64,000 nt of DNA from Streptomyces olivochromogenes (GTDB lineage Bacteria > Actinomycetota > Actinomycetes > Streptomycetales > Streptomycetaceae). The stretch covers positions 140,001-204,000 of the forward strand of contig NZ_JADDRL010000003.1 of assembly GCF_021538895.1 (NCBI RefSeq), read 5' to 3'. A program made the translations under genes and the position numbers. Under the pieces are notes generated by a model. The model was not told the DNA's origin. It saw only the letters and a list, made by a program, of their open reading frames with translations, and did no database searches. Positions 51,738 to 62,591 of this stretch are shown piece by piece (positions within the stretch are counted from its first letter, which is position 1; each line of letters begins with the position of its first letter).

Positions 51738-52181
51738 TCAGTCGGGGTCGGCGGCGGTCGCCGGCCCCGCGTTGTACCGCTCCAGATAGCGGGCGAACCT
51801 CGTCAGGTCCTCCTCCGGCCAGTTGGCGAGCCGCTCCCGGAACGCGGCCCGCCGGCTGAGTGTGACCTGGGCGAGGATCTCCGCGCCCGCCTCCGTCAGA
51901 TGCAGCACCTGGACGCGGTGGTCCTCCGGGTCGACACGGCGCTCGATGAGCCCGGCCCGCTCCAGCGCCGTCACCTGACGGCTGACCGTGGACTTGTCCA
52001 GGGCGTAGTGCGCGGCCAGGTCGGCGGCCCGGCAGCCGCCGCTCTCCTCGACGTGGCCGAGCAGGGTGTACGAGACCAGGGACAGTTCGGGGTGCATGCG
52101 TCCCGCCGAGGCCCGGGCCCGGCGGGCGAAGATCGTCATCTCGCGCTGGATGGCCTCGACGGCCGTCTCCGCTGTTGTCAC
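51738..52181 (-). CDS. MarR-family regulator, divergent from DUF3533 gene
   Basis: Seen: 147 aa; GTG start (VTTAETAVEAIQ) after GGAGGAGG; winged helix with ADLAAHYALDKSTVSRQVTALERAGLIERRVDPEDHRV, the recognition helix being DKSTVSRQVTAL. Two palindromes lie between it and the divergent membrane protein gene, so it most likely represses that gene and itself. Ligand unknown; efflux-type targets suggest a toxic compound. Confidence 0.9.
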   Translation of the reverse strand: MTTAETAVEAIQREMTIFARRARASAGRMHPELSLVSYTLLGHVEESGGCRAADLAAHYALDKSTVSRQVTALERAGLIERRVDPEDHRVQVLHLTEAGAEILAQVTLSRRAAFRERLANWPEEDLTRFARYLERYNAGPATAADPD

Positions 52182-52203
52182 GGAATGCCTCCTCCGGCGT
52201 TCT

Positions 52204-52246
52204 AGTTGTATAGTACAACTTGAACTGAGAGTTGTATAAGCCAACT
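52204..52246. promoter_or_regulatory. Tandem MarR operators
   Basis: Site one: AGTTGTA-TAG-TACAACT (52204-52220), perfect arms. Site two: AGTTG...CAACT (52230-52246). Centres are 26 bases apart. A -10-like TATAGT (52209-52214) lies inside site one. Placed between the divergent MarR and DUF3533 genes, they fit cooperative repression of both. Confidence 0.75.
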
Positions 52247-52264
52247 ATGAGGAGGTCGAGCGCG

Positions 52265-53308
52265 ATGAGGTCCCCGGCGCTGCGCCATGTGCTCACGCAC
52301 CTGATCACCCCGCTGCTGATGTGTCTGGGTATGGGGCTCGCGTACATGGGGGCCTTCGTGACCCCGGAGCCCCACCATCTGCCCGTCGCCGTCGTCGGCC
52401 ACGGTCCCAGGGCGAAGGTGTTCGCCCAGACGGTCAAGGACGCCGCCGGCGACAAGCTCGACATCCGCACCGTGCCCACCCGTGCCGACGCCATCGACCT
52501 GCTCAGGTCCCGGGACGTCACGGGGGCCTACGTGCCCGCCAAGAAGGCGCCGGAGCTCCTCGTCGCGAGTGCCGCGTCCGACATGGGGGCCACGGCGGTC
52601 GAGAAGGTCTTCACCCCCGTTGCCGCCGAGCAGGGCGACCCGCTGAAGGTGACCGACGTGGCCCCGCCGGCCGCCGACGACCCCACCGGGCAGGGCCTGT
52701 TCTTCCTGCTGATCGCGCTGAGCATCGGCTCGTACGCCTCGGTCGCCGCGATCGGCGCCGCCGGTGCCGCGCTGTCCCCGCGGGTCCGGGCCCTGCTGGC
52801 GCTCGGCGTCTCCGCCGTCGTCGGCGGCATCGGCGCGCTCCTCGCCGGGCCGGTGTTCCACCTCGCGGACCACGACCTCACGAGCCTGTGGGGGATGGCC
52901 TGGCTCTACTCCGCCGGCATCCTCTTCATCGGCGTCGGCCTGCACACCTTCCTCAAGCGGTGGACCACGCTCACCATGATGGTGCTGTTCGTGATGCTCA
53001 ACTTCACCAGTTCCGGCGGCCTGTTCCGCCCCGAGCTGCAGAACGGCTTCTTCGGCACCCTGCACGCCTTCTGGAACGGCGCCGGGTTCATCGAGGGCGC
53101 CCGCAGCCTGCTGTACTTCGGCCACGACGGTCTGACCCGCGACGTGTGGACGCTCGCGGTCTGGCTACTGCTCGGCCTCGCGATCACCGCGACCGCGGCG
53201 GCCTACGAGCGGGCCGCGGCGCCCGCGGAGGCGGCTGCCGTCCTGTCGCACCGCGTGAGCGAGGGGGAGCGCGCCGAGGAGGAGATCGAAGAGACCGTCG
53301 GCGTCTGA
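52265..53308 (+). CDS. DUF3533/YhgE-like membrane transport protein
   Basis: Seen: 347 aa; one N-terminal membrane segment (LTHLITPLLMCLGMGLAYMG), an extracytoplasmic region of about 130 residues with HHLPVAVVGHGPRAKVFAQTV, then five membrane segments from about 140 to 325. It matches ABC-2-like YhgE/Pip and DUF3533 proteins that sit with MarR regulators and act in solvent or drug tolerance. ATG at 52265 chosen since GAGGAGG lies between it and an earlier ATG at 52247. A charged C-terminal tail EGERAEEEIEETVGV follows. Confidence 0.8.
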   Translation: MRSPALRHVLTHLITPLLMCLGMGLAYMGAFVTPEPHHLPVAVVGHGPRAKVFAQTVKDAAGDKLDIRTVPTRADAIDLLRSRDVTGAYVPAKKAPELLVASAASDMGATAVEKVFTPVAAEQGDPLKVTDVAPPAADDPTGQGLFFLLIALSIGSYASVAAIGAAGAALSPRVRALLALGVSAVVGGIGALLAGPVFHLADHDLTSLWGMAWLYSAGILFIGVGLHTFLKRWTTLTMMVLFVMLNFTSSGGLFRPELQNGFFGTLHAFWNGAGFIEGARSLLYFGHDGLTRDVWTLAVWLLLGLAITATAAAYERAAAPAEAAAVLSHRVSEGERAEEEIEETVGV

Positions 53309-53376
53309 GCGTTGACCGGCGTCCGACCGTTGACGGATCCGAGCGTTGACGGGTCTGAACGTCGACCGGTATCCGC
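53308..53376. repeat. Degenerate 17-base tandem repeat
   Basis: Four imperfect copies of a unit like GAGCGTTGACCGGCGTCC follow one another just past the DUF3533 stop: GCGTTGACC, CCGTTGACG, GCGTTGACG and ACGTCGACC cores at 16-18 base spacing. No known function. Confidence 0.5.
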
Positions 53377-53456
53377 GTGTTGCCGTCCGGCCGTTGGGAT
53401 AAGGTGGCCGTCCGGCCGGGGAAGTCCCGGCCCGAGTCGACGAGGAGGTGAGACCC

Positions 53457-53516
53457 ATTACCGCTGTGTCAGGTCGGGTGCTCTCTCCTCCGGACGGCGC
53501 GGATCACCGCCCGTAG
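53457..53516 (+). other. Possible AUU-start leader peptide
   Basis: A GAGGAGGTGAG ribosome site is followed six bases later not by ATG/GTG but by ATT, opening a 19-codon frame (ITAVSGRVLSPPDGADHRP) that ends 53 bases before the PrmC-like ATG. Between them, CCTTCGG and CCGAAAGG can pair (about 53531-53556) and no good ribosome site precedes the ATG. A translated leader controlling the methyltransferase is possible; a non-coding role or a misread is equally open. Confidence 0.3.
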
Positions 53517-53569
53517 GTGACCGCGGGAGCGCCCTTCGGCCCCAGGCTTCCGAAAGGCTCTCGGCTTCC

Positions 53570-54355
53570 ATGCCCCCATTGCCCTCGCTTTCCCCCACCG
53601 TCGTCGTCACCGCGCTGCGCGCCGCCGGGTGCGTCTTCGCCGAGGACGAGGCGGAGTTGATCCTCACCACCGCCCGCACACCGGACGAGCTCGCCGCGAT
53701 GGTGGACCGGCGCGTCGCCGGACTGCCCCTCGAACACGTCCTCGGCTGGGCCGAGTTCCACGGCCTGCGCATCGCCGTGGAACCGGGCGTCTTCGTCCCC
53801 CGCCGGCGCACCGAGTTCCTGGTCGACCAGGCCCTCGCGCAGGCCCCGGACGCGTCCGTCGTCGTGGACCTGTGCTGCGGCTCCGGCGCGGTCGGCGCGG
53901 CCCTGGCCGCCGCCCTCGGCCCGGTCGCACTGCACGCCGCCGACGTCGACCCGGTCGCGGTGCGCTGCGCGCGGCGCAACCTCGCCGCGTACGGCGCTCA
54001 CGCCCACGCCGGTGACCTGTTCGAGGCGCTGCCCGCCGAACTGCGCGGCCGTATCGACATCCTCGCGGCGAACGTGCCGTACGTCCCCACCGACGAGGTG
54101 CAGCTCCTGCCGTCGGAGGCCCGCGAGCACGAGCCCCTCGTCGCCCTCGACGGCGGCGGGGACGGCCTCGAGGTCCTGCGCCGCGTCGCCGCCTACGCAC
54201 CCGGGTGGCTCGCCCCCGGCGGCTGCCTCCTGGTGGAGACGAGCGAACGCCAGGCCCCGTCGGCGATGGACGCGTTCCGGCGGGCCGGGCTGACCACGCG
54301 TCTGGCGGTGTGCGAGGAGCTGTACGCCCACGTGGTCATCGGCGTGCGGTTGTAA
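53570..54355 (+). CDS. PrmC/HemK-like protein N5-glutamine methyltransferase
   Basis: Role in the family: methylates Gln in release-factor GGQ motifs. Seen: 261 aa; HVLGWAEFHGLRIAVEPGVFVPRRRTEFLVD, motif I VVVDLCCGSGAVGAALAAAL, and the catalytic motif as NVPYVPTDE rather than NPPY, so specificity may be shifted. Streptomyces carries a true prmC near atp genes; this is an extra copy. ATG MPPLPSLSPT has no close ribosome site; a leader peptide and hairpin lie upstream. Confidence 0.85.
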   Translation: MPPLPSLSPTVVVTALRAAGCVFAEDEAELILTTARTPDELAAMVDRRVAGLPLEHVLGWAEFHGLRIAVEPGVFVPRRRTEFLVDQALAQAPDASVVVDLCCGSGAVGAALAAALGPVALHAADVDPVAVRCARRNLAAYGAHAHAGDLFEALPAELRGRIDILAANVPYVPTDEVQLLPSEAREHEPLVALDGGGDGLEVLRRVAAYAPGWLAPGGCLLVETSERQAPSAMDAFRRAGLTTRLAVCEELYAHVVIGVRL

Positions 54356-54394
54356 GGACGGGTCCCGGAGGCGGTTCGTCGCGGCGCGCCGACG

Positions 54395-55243
54395 TCAGGT
54401 CGTCGCGCCGCTCCCGGTCGGGCTCGCAGACATGGTGCGGTCGGGGCCGCCCCAGGGGCCGCCGCACGGCCCGTGGCCGCGGAAGCCGCCGTGTCCGCCG
54501 TCCGGTCCCCAGTCGGTGAAGGCGCCCTTGACCGCGACCACCGCGGTCCGGGTGCTGTCGGAGCGGGTGCCGGCCAGCAGGGCCTTGTCGCCCTTCTTCA
54601 GCGCGCCGGCGCCCGAGCCCGAGGAGCCGCCGCCGAACACCTTCGTGTCGGAGCCGACCGTCCAGGTCCACGCTGTTCCGTCGTCGCTCTTGACGGTGAC
54701 CTGGTCACCGGCCACCTTGTCGACGGTGCCCCGCTGGAAGGCCCGGACGACCCACTTCCCTGAGTCGCGGTCCTTCACCGTGGCCTCGCCGTGCGCGATC
54801 TCGCCACCGAGGCCGAACCAGCCGGGGCCGTGTCCGTGCCGGTGGTCCGGCGAGGGCGACCCGGACGGGGATCCGGCGGCGGGTACGGCCTGTGAAGTGG
54901 AGCCGCCGGAGGTGGCGGCGAAGGCGACCGTGCCGCCCAGGGCCAGCGCCGCGACCGTGACCGCCACGGCCACCGCCCGGGCGCGCGCCGACCGCCGGCG
55001 CCATCGCGTGCGCGGGGGCACACCGGGCTCAGGGCCACCGCCCGGTCCGGCGATCACTTCCGTCCTGGGGTCCGCCTCCGATGCGGGGACCGGTTCCGCC
55101 CCGGCGGCCCACGGCGGATGCGCGGGCATCGGCGGAATCGGGGGGTTCGATGGATCCGGAGGATTCAGCGGATTCAGCGGATTCGGCGCATTCGACTCGG
55201 CGGGCCGGTCAGCGTGGCCGTGTTCCCGCTCCGGTTCGTGCAT
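54395..55243 (-). CDS. Single-pass membrane protein with extracytoplasmic DUF5666-like region
   Basis: Seen: 282 aa. A Pro/Asn-rich N-terminus with the repeat NPLNPLNPPDPSNPPIPP (DNA repeat around GGATTCAGC at 55148-55185), basic RTRWRRRSARARA then a membrane segment (VAVAVTVAALALGGTVAFA, about 90-110), a Gly/Ser linker with HRHGHGPGWF, and a beta-rich domain with ATVKDRDSGKWVVRAFQRGTVDKVAGDQVTV. Sits N-in. ATG after GGGAG. Unknown function; perhaps a cell-surface binding or stress protein. Confidence 0.7.
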   Translation of the reverse strand: MHEPEREHGHADRPAESNAPNPLNPLNPPDPSNPPIPPMPAHPPWAAGAEPVPASEADPRTEVIAGPGGGPEPGVPPRTRWRRRSARARAVAVAVTVAALALGGTVAFAATSGGSTSQAVPAAGSPSGSPSPDHRHGHGPGWFGLGGEIAHGEATVKDRDSGKWVVRAFQRGTVDKVAGDQVTVKSDDGTAWTWTVGSDTKVFGGGSSGSGAGALKKGDKALLAGTRSDSTRTAVVAVKGAFTDWGPDGGHGGFRGHGPCGGPWGGPDRTMSASPTGSGATT

Positions 55244-55358
55244 CACAGCTCGCTCCCATCGGCCATGACACGCGGCATCCCGTGCGCATGCCTCCCTGTG
55301 ATTGTCGTAGGACACCGATAAGGCCCTGGTAATAAATCGCTGTGAATCGGGCAGCGGG

Positions 55359-57425
55359 CTACGTCAGCTCCTGCGCCCGTGCGATCAGCAGGGCCACGTC
55401 GTCGTGGTTGTCGGGGTGGTGCAAGGTGCGCAGCAGCAGGTCGCAGGTCTCCTCCAGCGGACGCGCCGGGTCGTCCAGGAGGGAGAGGAGGAAGTCGAGG
55501 CGCTCGTCGAGCGAGTGGTGGCGGGTCTCGACCAGCCCGTCGGTGTAGAAGACCAGCTCCTCGCCGGGAGCCAGGTCGACGGTGGTGGTGGAGAAGGCGA
55601 CACCCCCGACGCCGAGGGGTACCCCGGTCGGCAGGTCGAGGAGCTCCGGCGGGTGCCCGGCGCGGACGCGGGCCGGGGGCAGGTGGCCGGCGTTGGCGAT
55701 GCGGCACTGGCGCAGTTGCGGGTCGTGGACGGCGTACACGCAGGTCGCGATGGAGTGGTCCAGGCCCGAGGTGATCTTGTCGAGGTGCTCCAGGAGCAGC
55801 GCGGGATCGAGGTCGAGCGCGGCGAGTGTGGCGGTCGCGGTGCGCAGCCGGCCCATGGTGGCGGCCGCGCCGATCCCGCTGCCCATCACGTCGCCCACCA
55901 CCAGCGCGGTCTTGCCGCCCTCCAGCGGGATCACGTCGAACCAGTCGCCGCCGACCTCGCTGGTGGCACCGGCGGGCTGGTAGCGGGAGGCGACCTCCAG
56001 GCCGGTCGTCACGGGCGGGTGGCTCGGCAGCAGGCTGCGCTGCAGGGTGAGGGCGGTGTTGCGGGCGTTCTGGTACCAGCGCGCGTTGTCGATCTGCACG
56101 GCCGCGCGCGAGGCCAGCTCCCGGGCCAGCAGCAGGTCGTCCTCGCCGAAGGGCACCGGATTGCGGGTGCGCTTGAGGTCGAGGGCGCCGAGGACCTCAC
56201 CGCGCGCGATCAGCGGCACGGCGAGATACGAGTGCAGACCCGCCCGTCCCAGCTGCACGGCCGCCTCGGGGGAGCGGGCGATCCGCGGCAGGTCCTCGTC
56301 CTTCACCTGCGGCACGAGGACCGGGCGGCCGGTCCGTACGCACTCGGTGACCAGGCGGTCGGGGCCGTACCGGGCGAGCTTCCCGGGCGGATCGGCGGCC
56401 CGGAGCGCGTCCCCGTCCTGCTCGGCCCGCACGGCGAGGGCGCGGATCACCGCGGGCTCGGACGGGCTCAGCGTGCTGGGGCGGCCCTCGACCACCGCGT
56501 CGAGCAGGTCCACGGCGGCCACGTCGGCGAGTTCCGGCACGGCGACGTCGGCCAGCTCACGGGCCGTGCGCTCCAGTTCGAGCGTGGTGCCGATGCGGGC
56601 GGAGGCGTCGGCGATGACGGTGAGGCGGCGCCGCGCGGTCTCGGCGGCGACGGCCGCCCGGTGCTGCTCGGTGGTGTCCACGACCGACATCGCCACGCCC
56701 AGCGCCCGGCCCATGGGGTCCTCCAGCCGGTACAGCGACATCGACCAGGCGTGGTCCTGGTCCGGGTCCGCCGGGGTCCGGCCGACGGAGGACCGGTCGA
56801 CGAGCGGCGCCCCGGTCTCCAGTACCCGCCGGAACGAGGCCTCCAGGCTGTCGTTGTCCAGCATCGGCAGGATGTCGCGCATCCTGCGTCCGACGTGCTC
56901 CTCGGGGGGAACCCCGTTGATCCTGGCCAGAGCCGGATTGACCGAGACGTACCGCAGCTCGGTGTCCAGCACGGCCAGTCCGATGGGCGACTGGTGCACG
57001 ATCCGTTGCGAGAGCGCCAAGTCCCGTTCGAGGCGGCGCACCGTCGACCGGTCGGCGGCGAGCCCCAGCGCGTAGATGTCGCCGCGGTCGTCCATCAGCC
57101 GCATGTTGCGGAACTCCACCAGACGCGTGCTGCCGTCCTTGACCCGGACGGGGAACGCCCCGGCCCAGCTCTGACCGGTCTCCATCACGTCGGCGAAGAG
57201 CTTGCGGATCAGTTGGAAGTGCTCCTCGTGCACCACCAGCCGGGCGGCGTACTGCCCGAGCGCCTCCTGCGCCGGATAACCGAACAGTTCCTCCGCCTGG
57301 GGGCTCCACAGCACGATGCGGCCCTTGGAGTCGAGCACCACCGAGGCCACACGGAGCATGTCGAGCAGCCCGCTGGGCCGCACCGGACCACCACCCTCGG
57401 CCACGGGAGCCTCGGCTGCACCCAT
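55359..57425 (-). CDS. PAS-PAS-GAF-SpoIIE protein phosphatase
   Basis: Seen: 688 aa from ATG MGAAEAPVAE (a GTG at 57458 with a GGGGGA site is an alternative). Two PAS domains (about 18-125 and 140-260), a GAF domain (about 285-440, LGRAGLHSYLAVPLIARGEVLGALDLKR) and a C-terminal PP2C/SpoIIE domain (about 460-688) with VGGDWFDVIPLEGGKTALVVGDVMGSG (metal Asp residues) and NAGHLPPARV, FYTDGLVETR, HDDVALLIAR. Family role: serine phosphatase that dephosphorylates anti-anti-sigma factors in response to bound signals. No sigma or anti-sigma gene is adjacent. Confidence 0.92.
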   Translation of the reverse strand: MGAAEAPVAEGGGPVRPSGLLDMLRVASVVLDSKGRIVLWSPQAEELFGYPAQEALGQYAARLVVHEEHFQLIRKLFADVMETGQSWAGAFPVRVKDGSTRLVEFRNMRLMDDRGDIYALGLAADRSTVRRLERDLALSQRIVHQSPIGLAVLDTELRYVSVNPALARINGVPPEEHVGRRMRDILPMLDNDSLEASFRRVLETGAPLVDRSSVGRTPADPDQDHAWSMSLYRLEDPMGRALGVAMSVVDTTEQHRAAVAAETARRRLTVIADASARIGTTLELERTARELADVAVPELADVAAVDLLDAVVEGRPSTLSPSEPAVIRALAVRAEQDGDALRAADPPGKLARYGPDRLVTECVRTGRPVLVPQVKDEDLPRIARSPEAAVQLGRAGLHSYLAVPLIARGEVLGALDLKRTRNPVPFGEDDLLLARELASRAAVQIDNARWYQNARNTALTLQRSLLPSHPPVTTGLEVASRYQPAGATSEVGGDWFDVIPLEGGKTALVVGDVMGSGIGAAATMGRLRTATATLAALDLDPALLLEHLDKITSGLDHSIATCVYAVHDPQLRQCRIANAGHLPPARVRAGHPPELLDLPTGVPLGVGGVAFSTTTVDLAPGEELVFYTDGLVETRHHSLDERLDFLLSLLDDPARPLEETCDLLLRTLHHPDNHDDVALLIARAQELT

Positions 57426-57652
57426 CACACGCACCGCCTTCGACCGATCGCACGGCACGCCGTCCCCCGTGCCGACTCCCCTTGTTCTATCGCGCTCACA
57501 CCGAATCTCCGACGCTGCCGACGACTGTCTCCACGATCCCTCAACACGGCGGCGGTCGTCCGGCGAAGCCGCAGCCGCGGGGCGGGCGAGCGTATGACGC
57601 GCATCACCGCCGGCCGCACCTGTTCACCTCACGTTTCGAATTTGGTCTGTAC

Positions 57653-57718
57653 ATGACTATCCGGTCGGGCCAGACTGTCGGCCGCAAGCGCGTCCCCACC
57701 CCCGAAACCGAGGAGTAG
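57653..57718 (+). other. Short open frame upstream of secreted protein
   Basis: ATG at 57653 opens 21 codons (MTIRSGQTVGRK...) ending six bases before the next ATG; its last codons overlap the GAGGAG site used for the next gene. May be a leader or mere chance. Confidence 0.2.
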
Positions 57719-57724
57719 GCCCCC

Positions 57725-58609
57725 ATGCCCGCGCCCGCCCGGCAACGTTGTCACGCGCTCCTGTCCGCACTGGTCACCCTCGCCACCGCCGTCGTCCTGT
57801 CCCTCACCGCGCCCGCCGCACCCGCCTTCGCCGCCGACACCTGGACCGAGGCCGGTTCCGACCGCGCCGACCCGCTGACCGAGAGCCAGGGCCTGACCTC
57901 GGTCGAGGTCCCGGCCGGCAGCCCCAACCGGTACACCGGCATCGGCACGATCCCCCTCGGTGTCAGCAGCCGTGGCTGGAACCACGTCGGCGACCCCGAC
58001 GCCTCGTACAACGGTTACTACATCGAGCCGTACCAGCGGGACTCCGGCAACTCGAAGATGTTCCGGGTGCAGGCGCCCGGCGGCGCCTGGTCCGAGTACG
58101 TCCACACACTCAGCCCGGGGGAGGCCCTGAACAACTCCTGGGTCGCAGTCTCGCCCGACGGCCAGTGGATGCTGGCGGGGGAGTACGGCACGATGAGCCG
58201 GCTGCTGGTCTTCCCGACCCCGGGCGTGAACGCGAGCACCTCGCCCTCGGCGAACCTGCCGCAGGCCTCCACGGTCAACCTCGACCACGCCGTCCGCGAC
58301 GTCCAGGGCTGCGACTTCTCCGGTCCCACGACCCTGCTCTGCTCCTCCGACGACCCGGCCGGCACGCTCTTCGGCGTCACCAAGCCGCTCCTCCAGGTCG
58401 ACCTGTCCGGCCCGCCGAACGGCTCGGCGGACGTGTCCGGCCACGTCACGGCGCTGCGCCAGTTGCCGCTGCGCAGTTCCTGCTCCGGCACCTTCGAGAC
58501 CGAGGGCATCGACTACGACCGCCGTACGGGCACCCTGCGGGTGATCGTGATCTCGCCGGGCTTCTGCGTGCTCACGGACAGCAAGACGTACCGGTTCACC
58601 CGCGGCTGA
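57725..58609 (+). CDS. Secreted protein of unknown function
   Basis: Seen: 294 aa; signal peptide to about residue 36 (LLSALVTLATAVVLSLTAPAAPAFA, cleavage after AFA). The mature part is beta-rich with repeats of VSPDGQWMLAGEYGTMSRLL, DVQGCDFSGPTTLLCSSDDP and EGIDYDRRTGTLRVIVISPG, resembling a beta-propeller. Four cysteines could form two disulfides. No catalytic motif. ATG preceded by GAGGAG; a short open frame overlaps the ribosome site. Exported, probably an adhesin, sensor or extracellular binding protein. Confidence 0.72.
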   Translation: MPAPARQRCHALLSALVTLATAVVLSLTAPAAPAFAADTWTEAGSDRADPLTESQGLTSVEVPAGSPNRYTGIGTIPLGVSSRGWNHVGDPDASYNGYYIEPYQRDSGNSKMFRVQAPGGAWSEYVHTLSPGEALNNSWVAVSPDGQWMLAGEYGTMSRLLVFPTPGVNASTSPSANLPQASTVNLDHAVRDVQGCDFSGPTTLLCSSDDPAGTLFGVTKPLLQVDLSGPPNGSADVSGHVTALRQLPLRSSCSGTFETEGIDYDRRTGTLRVIVISPGFCVLTDSKTYRFTRG

Positions 58610-58730
58610 GGTCTCGACCGAGCCCCGCGACGGGTGGTGCGCGCCCGGAAAGTGGTGGTTTTCTGGGGAGGTGGCGCGGTGCACGGGGGACCGGCGGTGC
58701 CGCGCCGCCGCCACGAGAGGAGCGATCACG

Positions 58731-61242
<2,512 letters not shown>

Positions 61243-61261
61243 GGGCCGCGCGGCGCGTCCC

Positions 61262-61267
61262 TAGGAT
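61262..61267 (+). promoter_or_regulatory. Candidate -10 element, leaderless
   Basis: TAGGAT six bases before the PadR ATG; the only GAGG is two bases from the ATG and too close to act as a ribosome site. Confidence 0.45.
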
Positions 61268-61273
61268 GAGGTC

Positions 61274-61831
61274 ATGTCACTCCCGCACGCGATCCTCACC
61301 GCCCTGCTCGAAAGGCCGTCGTCGGGGCTGGAGCTGACCCGCCGCTTCGACAAGTCGATCGGCTACTTCTGGTCGGCGACGCACCAGCAGATATACCGGG
61401 AGCTGGGACGGCTGGAGGCCGAGGGGTACGTCCGTGCCCTTCCGGCCGAGCAGCCGGCCCGCGGGCAGAAGAAGCGCTACGAGGTCCTGCCCGCGGGCCG
61501 CGCCGAACTGGCCCGCTGGACCTCCGCGTCCCAGGACCCCAAGCCGCACCGGGACGCGCTGCTGCTGCGGCTGCGCGCCGCCGCGGTGGTCGGCACGGGC
61601 GGCCTCAAGGACGACCTGCGCCGCCATCTCGAACTGCACCGGCGCCAGCTGGCCGAGTACGAGGAGATCGAGCGGCGCGACTTCCCGCCCGGCAAGGACA
61701 GCACCGAGGACCGGCTGCGCCACCTGGTGCTGCGGGCGGGCATCGACCTGGAGACCTTCTGGACCCAGTGGCTCAGCCACGCCGTGAAGGAGCTCGACGG
61801 GTTGCCGGGCGCCGAGGACACGGCGGACTGA
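61274..61831 (+). CDS. PadR-family regulator
   Basis: Seen: 185 aa; the winged helix begins at once, ILTALLERPSSGLELTRRFDKSI, HQQIYRELGRLEAEGYVRAL (recognition helix), GQKKRYEVLPAGRAELARW (wing), followed by a C-terminal helical dimerisation domain typical of PadR-s2 or VirR-like forms (LRRHLELHRRQLAEYEEIE). It follows fadH by 31 bases and probably regulates it through the palindrome at 59151-59176. Ligand unknown; an acyl-CoA or phenolic compound is plausible. Confidence 0.9.
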   Translation: MSLPHAILTALLERPSSGLELTRRFDKSIGYFWSATHQQIYRELGRLEAEGYVRALPAEQPARGQKKRYEVLPAGRAELARWTSASQDPKPHRDALLLRLRAAAVVGTGGLKDDLRRHLELHRRQLAEYEEIERRDFPPGKDSTEDRLRHLVLRAGIDLETFWTQWLSHAVKELDGLPGAEDTAD

Positions 61832-61849
61832 GGTCCGCGGTTCTCCTCG

Positions 61850-61882
61850 ACCGCCCGGCTCCGGCTGGTGCCGCCGGACGGT
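61850..61882. terminator. Bidirectional terminator hairpin (PadR / envelope protein)
   Basis: Arms ACCGCCCGGC (61850-61859) and GCCGGACGGT (61873-61882), nine of ten paired, in the gap between convergent genes. Confidence 0.5.
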
Positions 61883-62422
61883 TCAGAAGCGGTACGGCTT
61901 GGAGCGCTTGCGCAGGTACCAGACCGTGGCGATCACGCCGGTGCCCACGAGAGCCGCGCCGATGCCGAAGGTGATCGGGCCGTAGTCGCGGGCGGCGCCG
62001 CCCAGACCGCCCATGACGCCGCGGGACGGCGACGAGGTCGCCGAGGTCGAGGAGATCGTCGGGCCCGATCCGGCGGAGACGATGACGGACTGGGTGCCCG
62101 CCGTGGTGCCGTTCGAACAGACCACGACGACCGTGTAGGTCCCCGGGCTGACGCCGGACCACGCGGCGGACTGGCTGATGGTCGTCCCCGCGAGTGCCAC
62201 CTGTCGGCCCTGGGCGAAGTTCGCCTGACGGCTGGACAGCAGGGACGCGTTGCCCCAGTTGCCGTTGGTCTGGGAGCAGGCGCTGGTCGTGACCGAGACG
62301 GTGGACCCGATGGTGCTCACGGAGATCCCCGAGACCGCGGTGGACGGCCCGGCGAACGCGAGCGGAAGCGCGGCGGCCGCCACTATCGGGCCGGAGCGGA
62401 GAAGGAATCGAGTTGTGCGCAT
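61883..62422 (-). CDS. Secreted, membrane-anchored envelope protein
   Basis: Seen: 179 aa; signal peptide (FLLRSGPIVAAAALPLAFAGPSTA), a Ser/Thr-rich extracytoplasmic domain with two Cys (SVTTSACSQ, VVVVCSNGTT), a linker, then a C-terminal transmembrane helix (ITFGIGAALVGTGVIATVWYL) and the positive tail RKRSKPYRF. No LPxTG or LAxTG motif, so it is tail-anchored. GGAGGG site before ATG. Unknown role; perhaps a surface protein. Confidence 0.78.
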   Translation of the reverse strand: MRTTRFLLRSGPIVAAAALPLAFAGPSTAVSGISVSTIGSTVSVTTSACSQTNGNWGNASLLSSRQANFAQGRQVALAGTTISQSAAWSGVSPGTYTVVVVCSNGTTAGTQSVIVSAGSGPTISSTSATSSPSRGVMGGLGGAARDYGPITFGIGAALVGTGVIATVWYLRKRSKPYRF

Positions 62423-62591
62423 TGGGTGCCCTCCGGCGGCACGGTTGGCGGAACGTCCCATGCGCCGCCGAGGGTCGGGAAACGTCCGTGCTGCCTCAGG
62501 CTCAGCCAACGACGCGGCGCTTCGGCCCGCACTCGGGCCGCCGCCAATCAGGTGACCGTTTCCGCTGTTGGCGGCCTCGGGTGGCGGGCGG

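Noticed and set aside
57653..57718. Coding leader peptide for the secreted protein
   Set aside because: Only 21 codons, weak upstream ribosome site and no regulatory sequence; kept only as a low-confidence entry.
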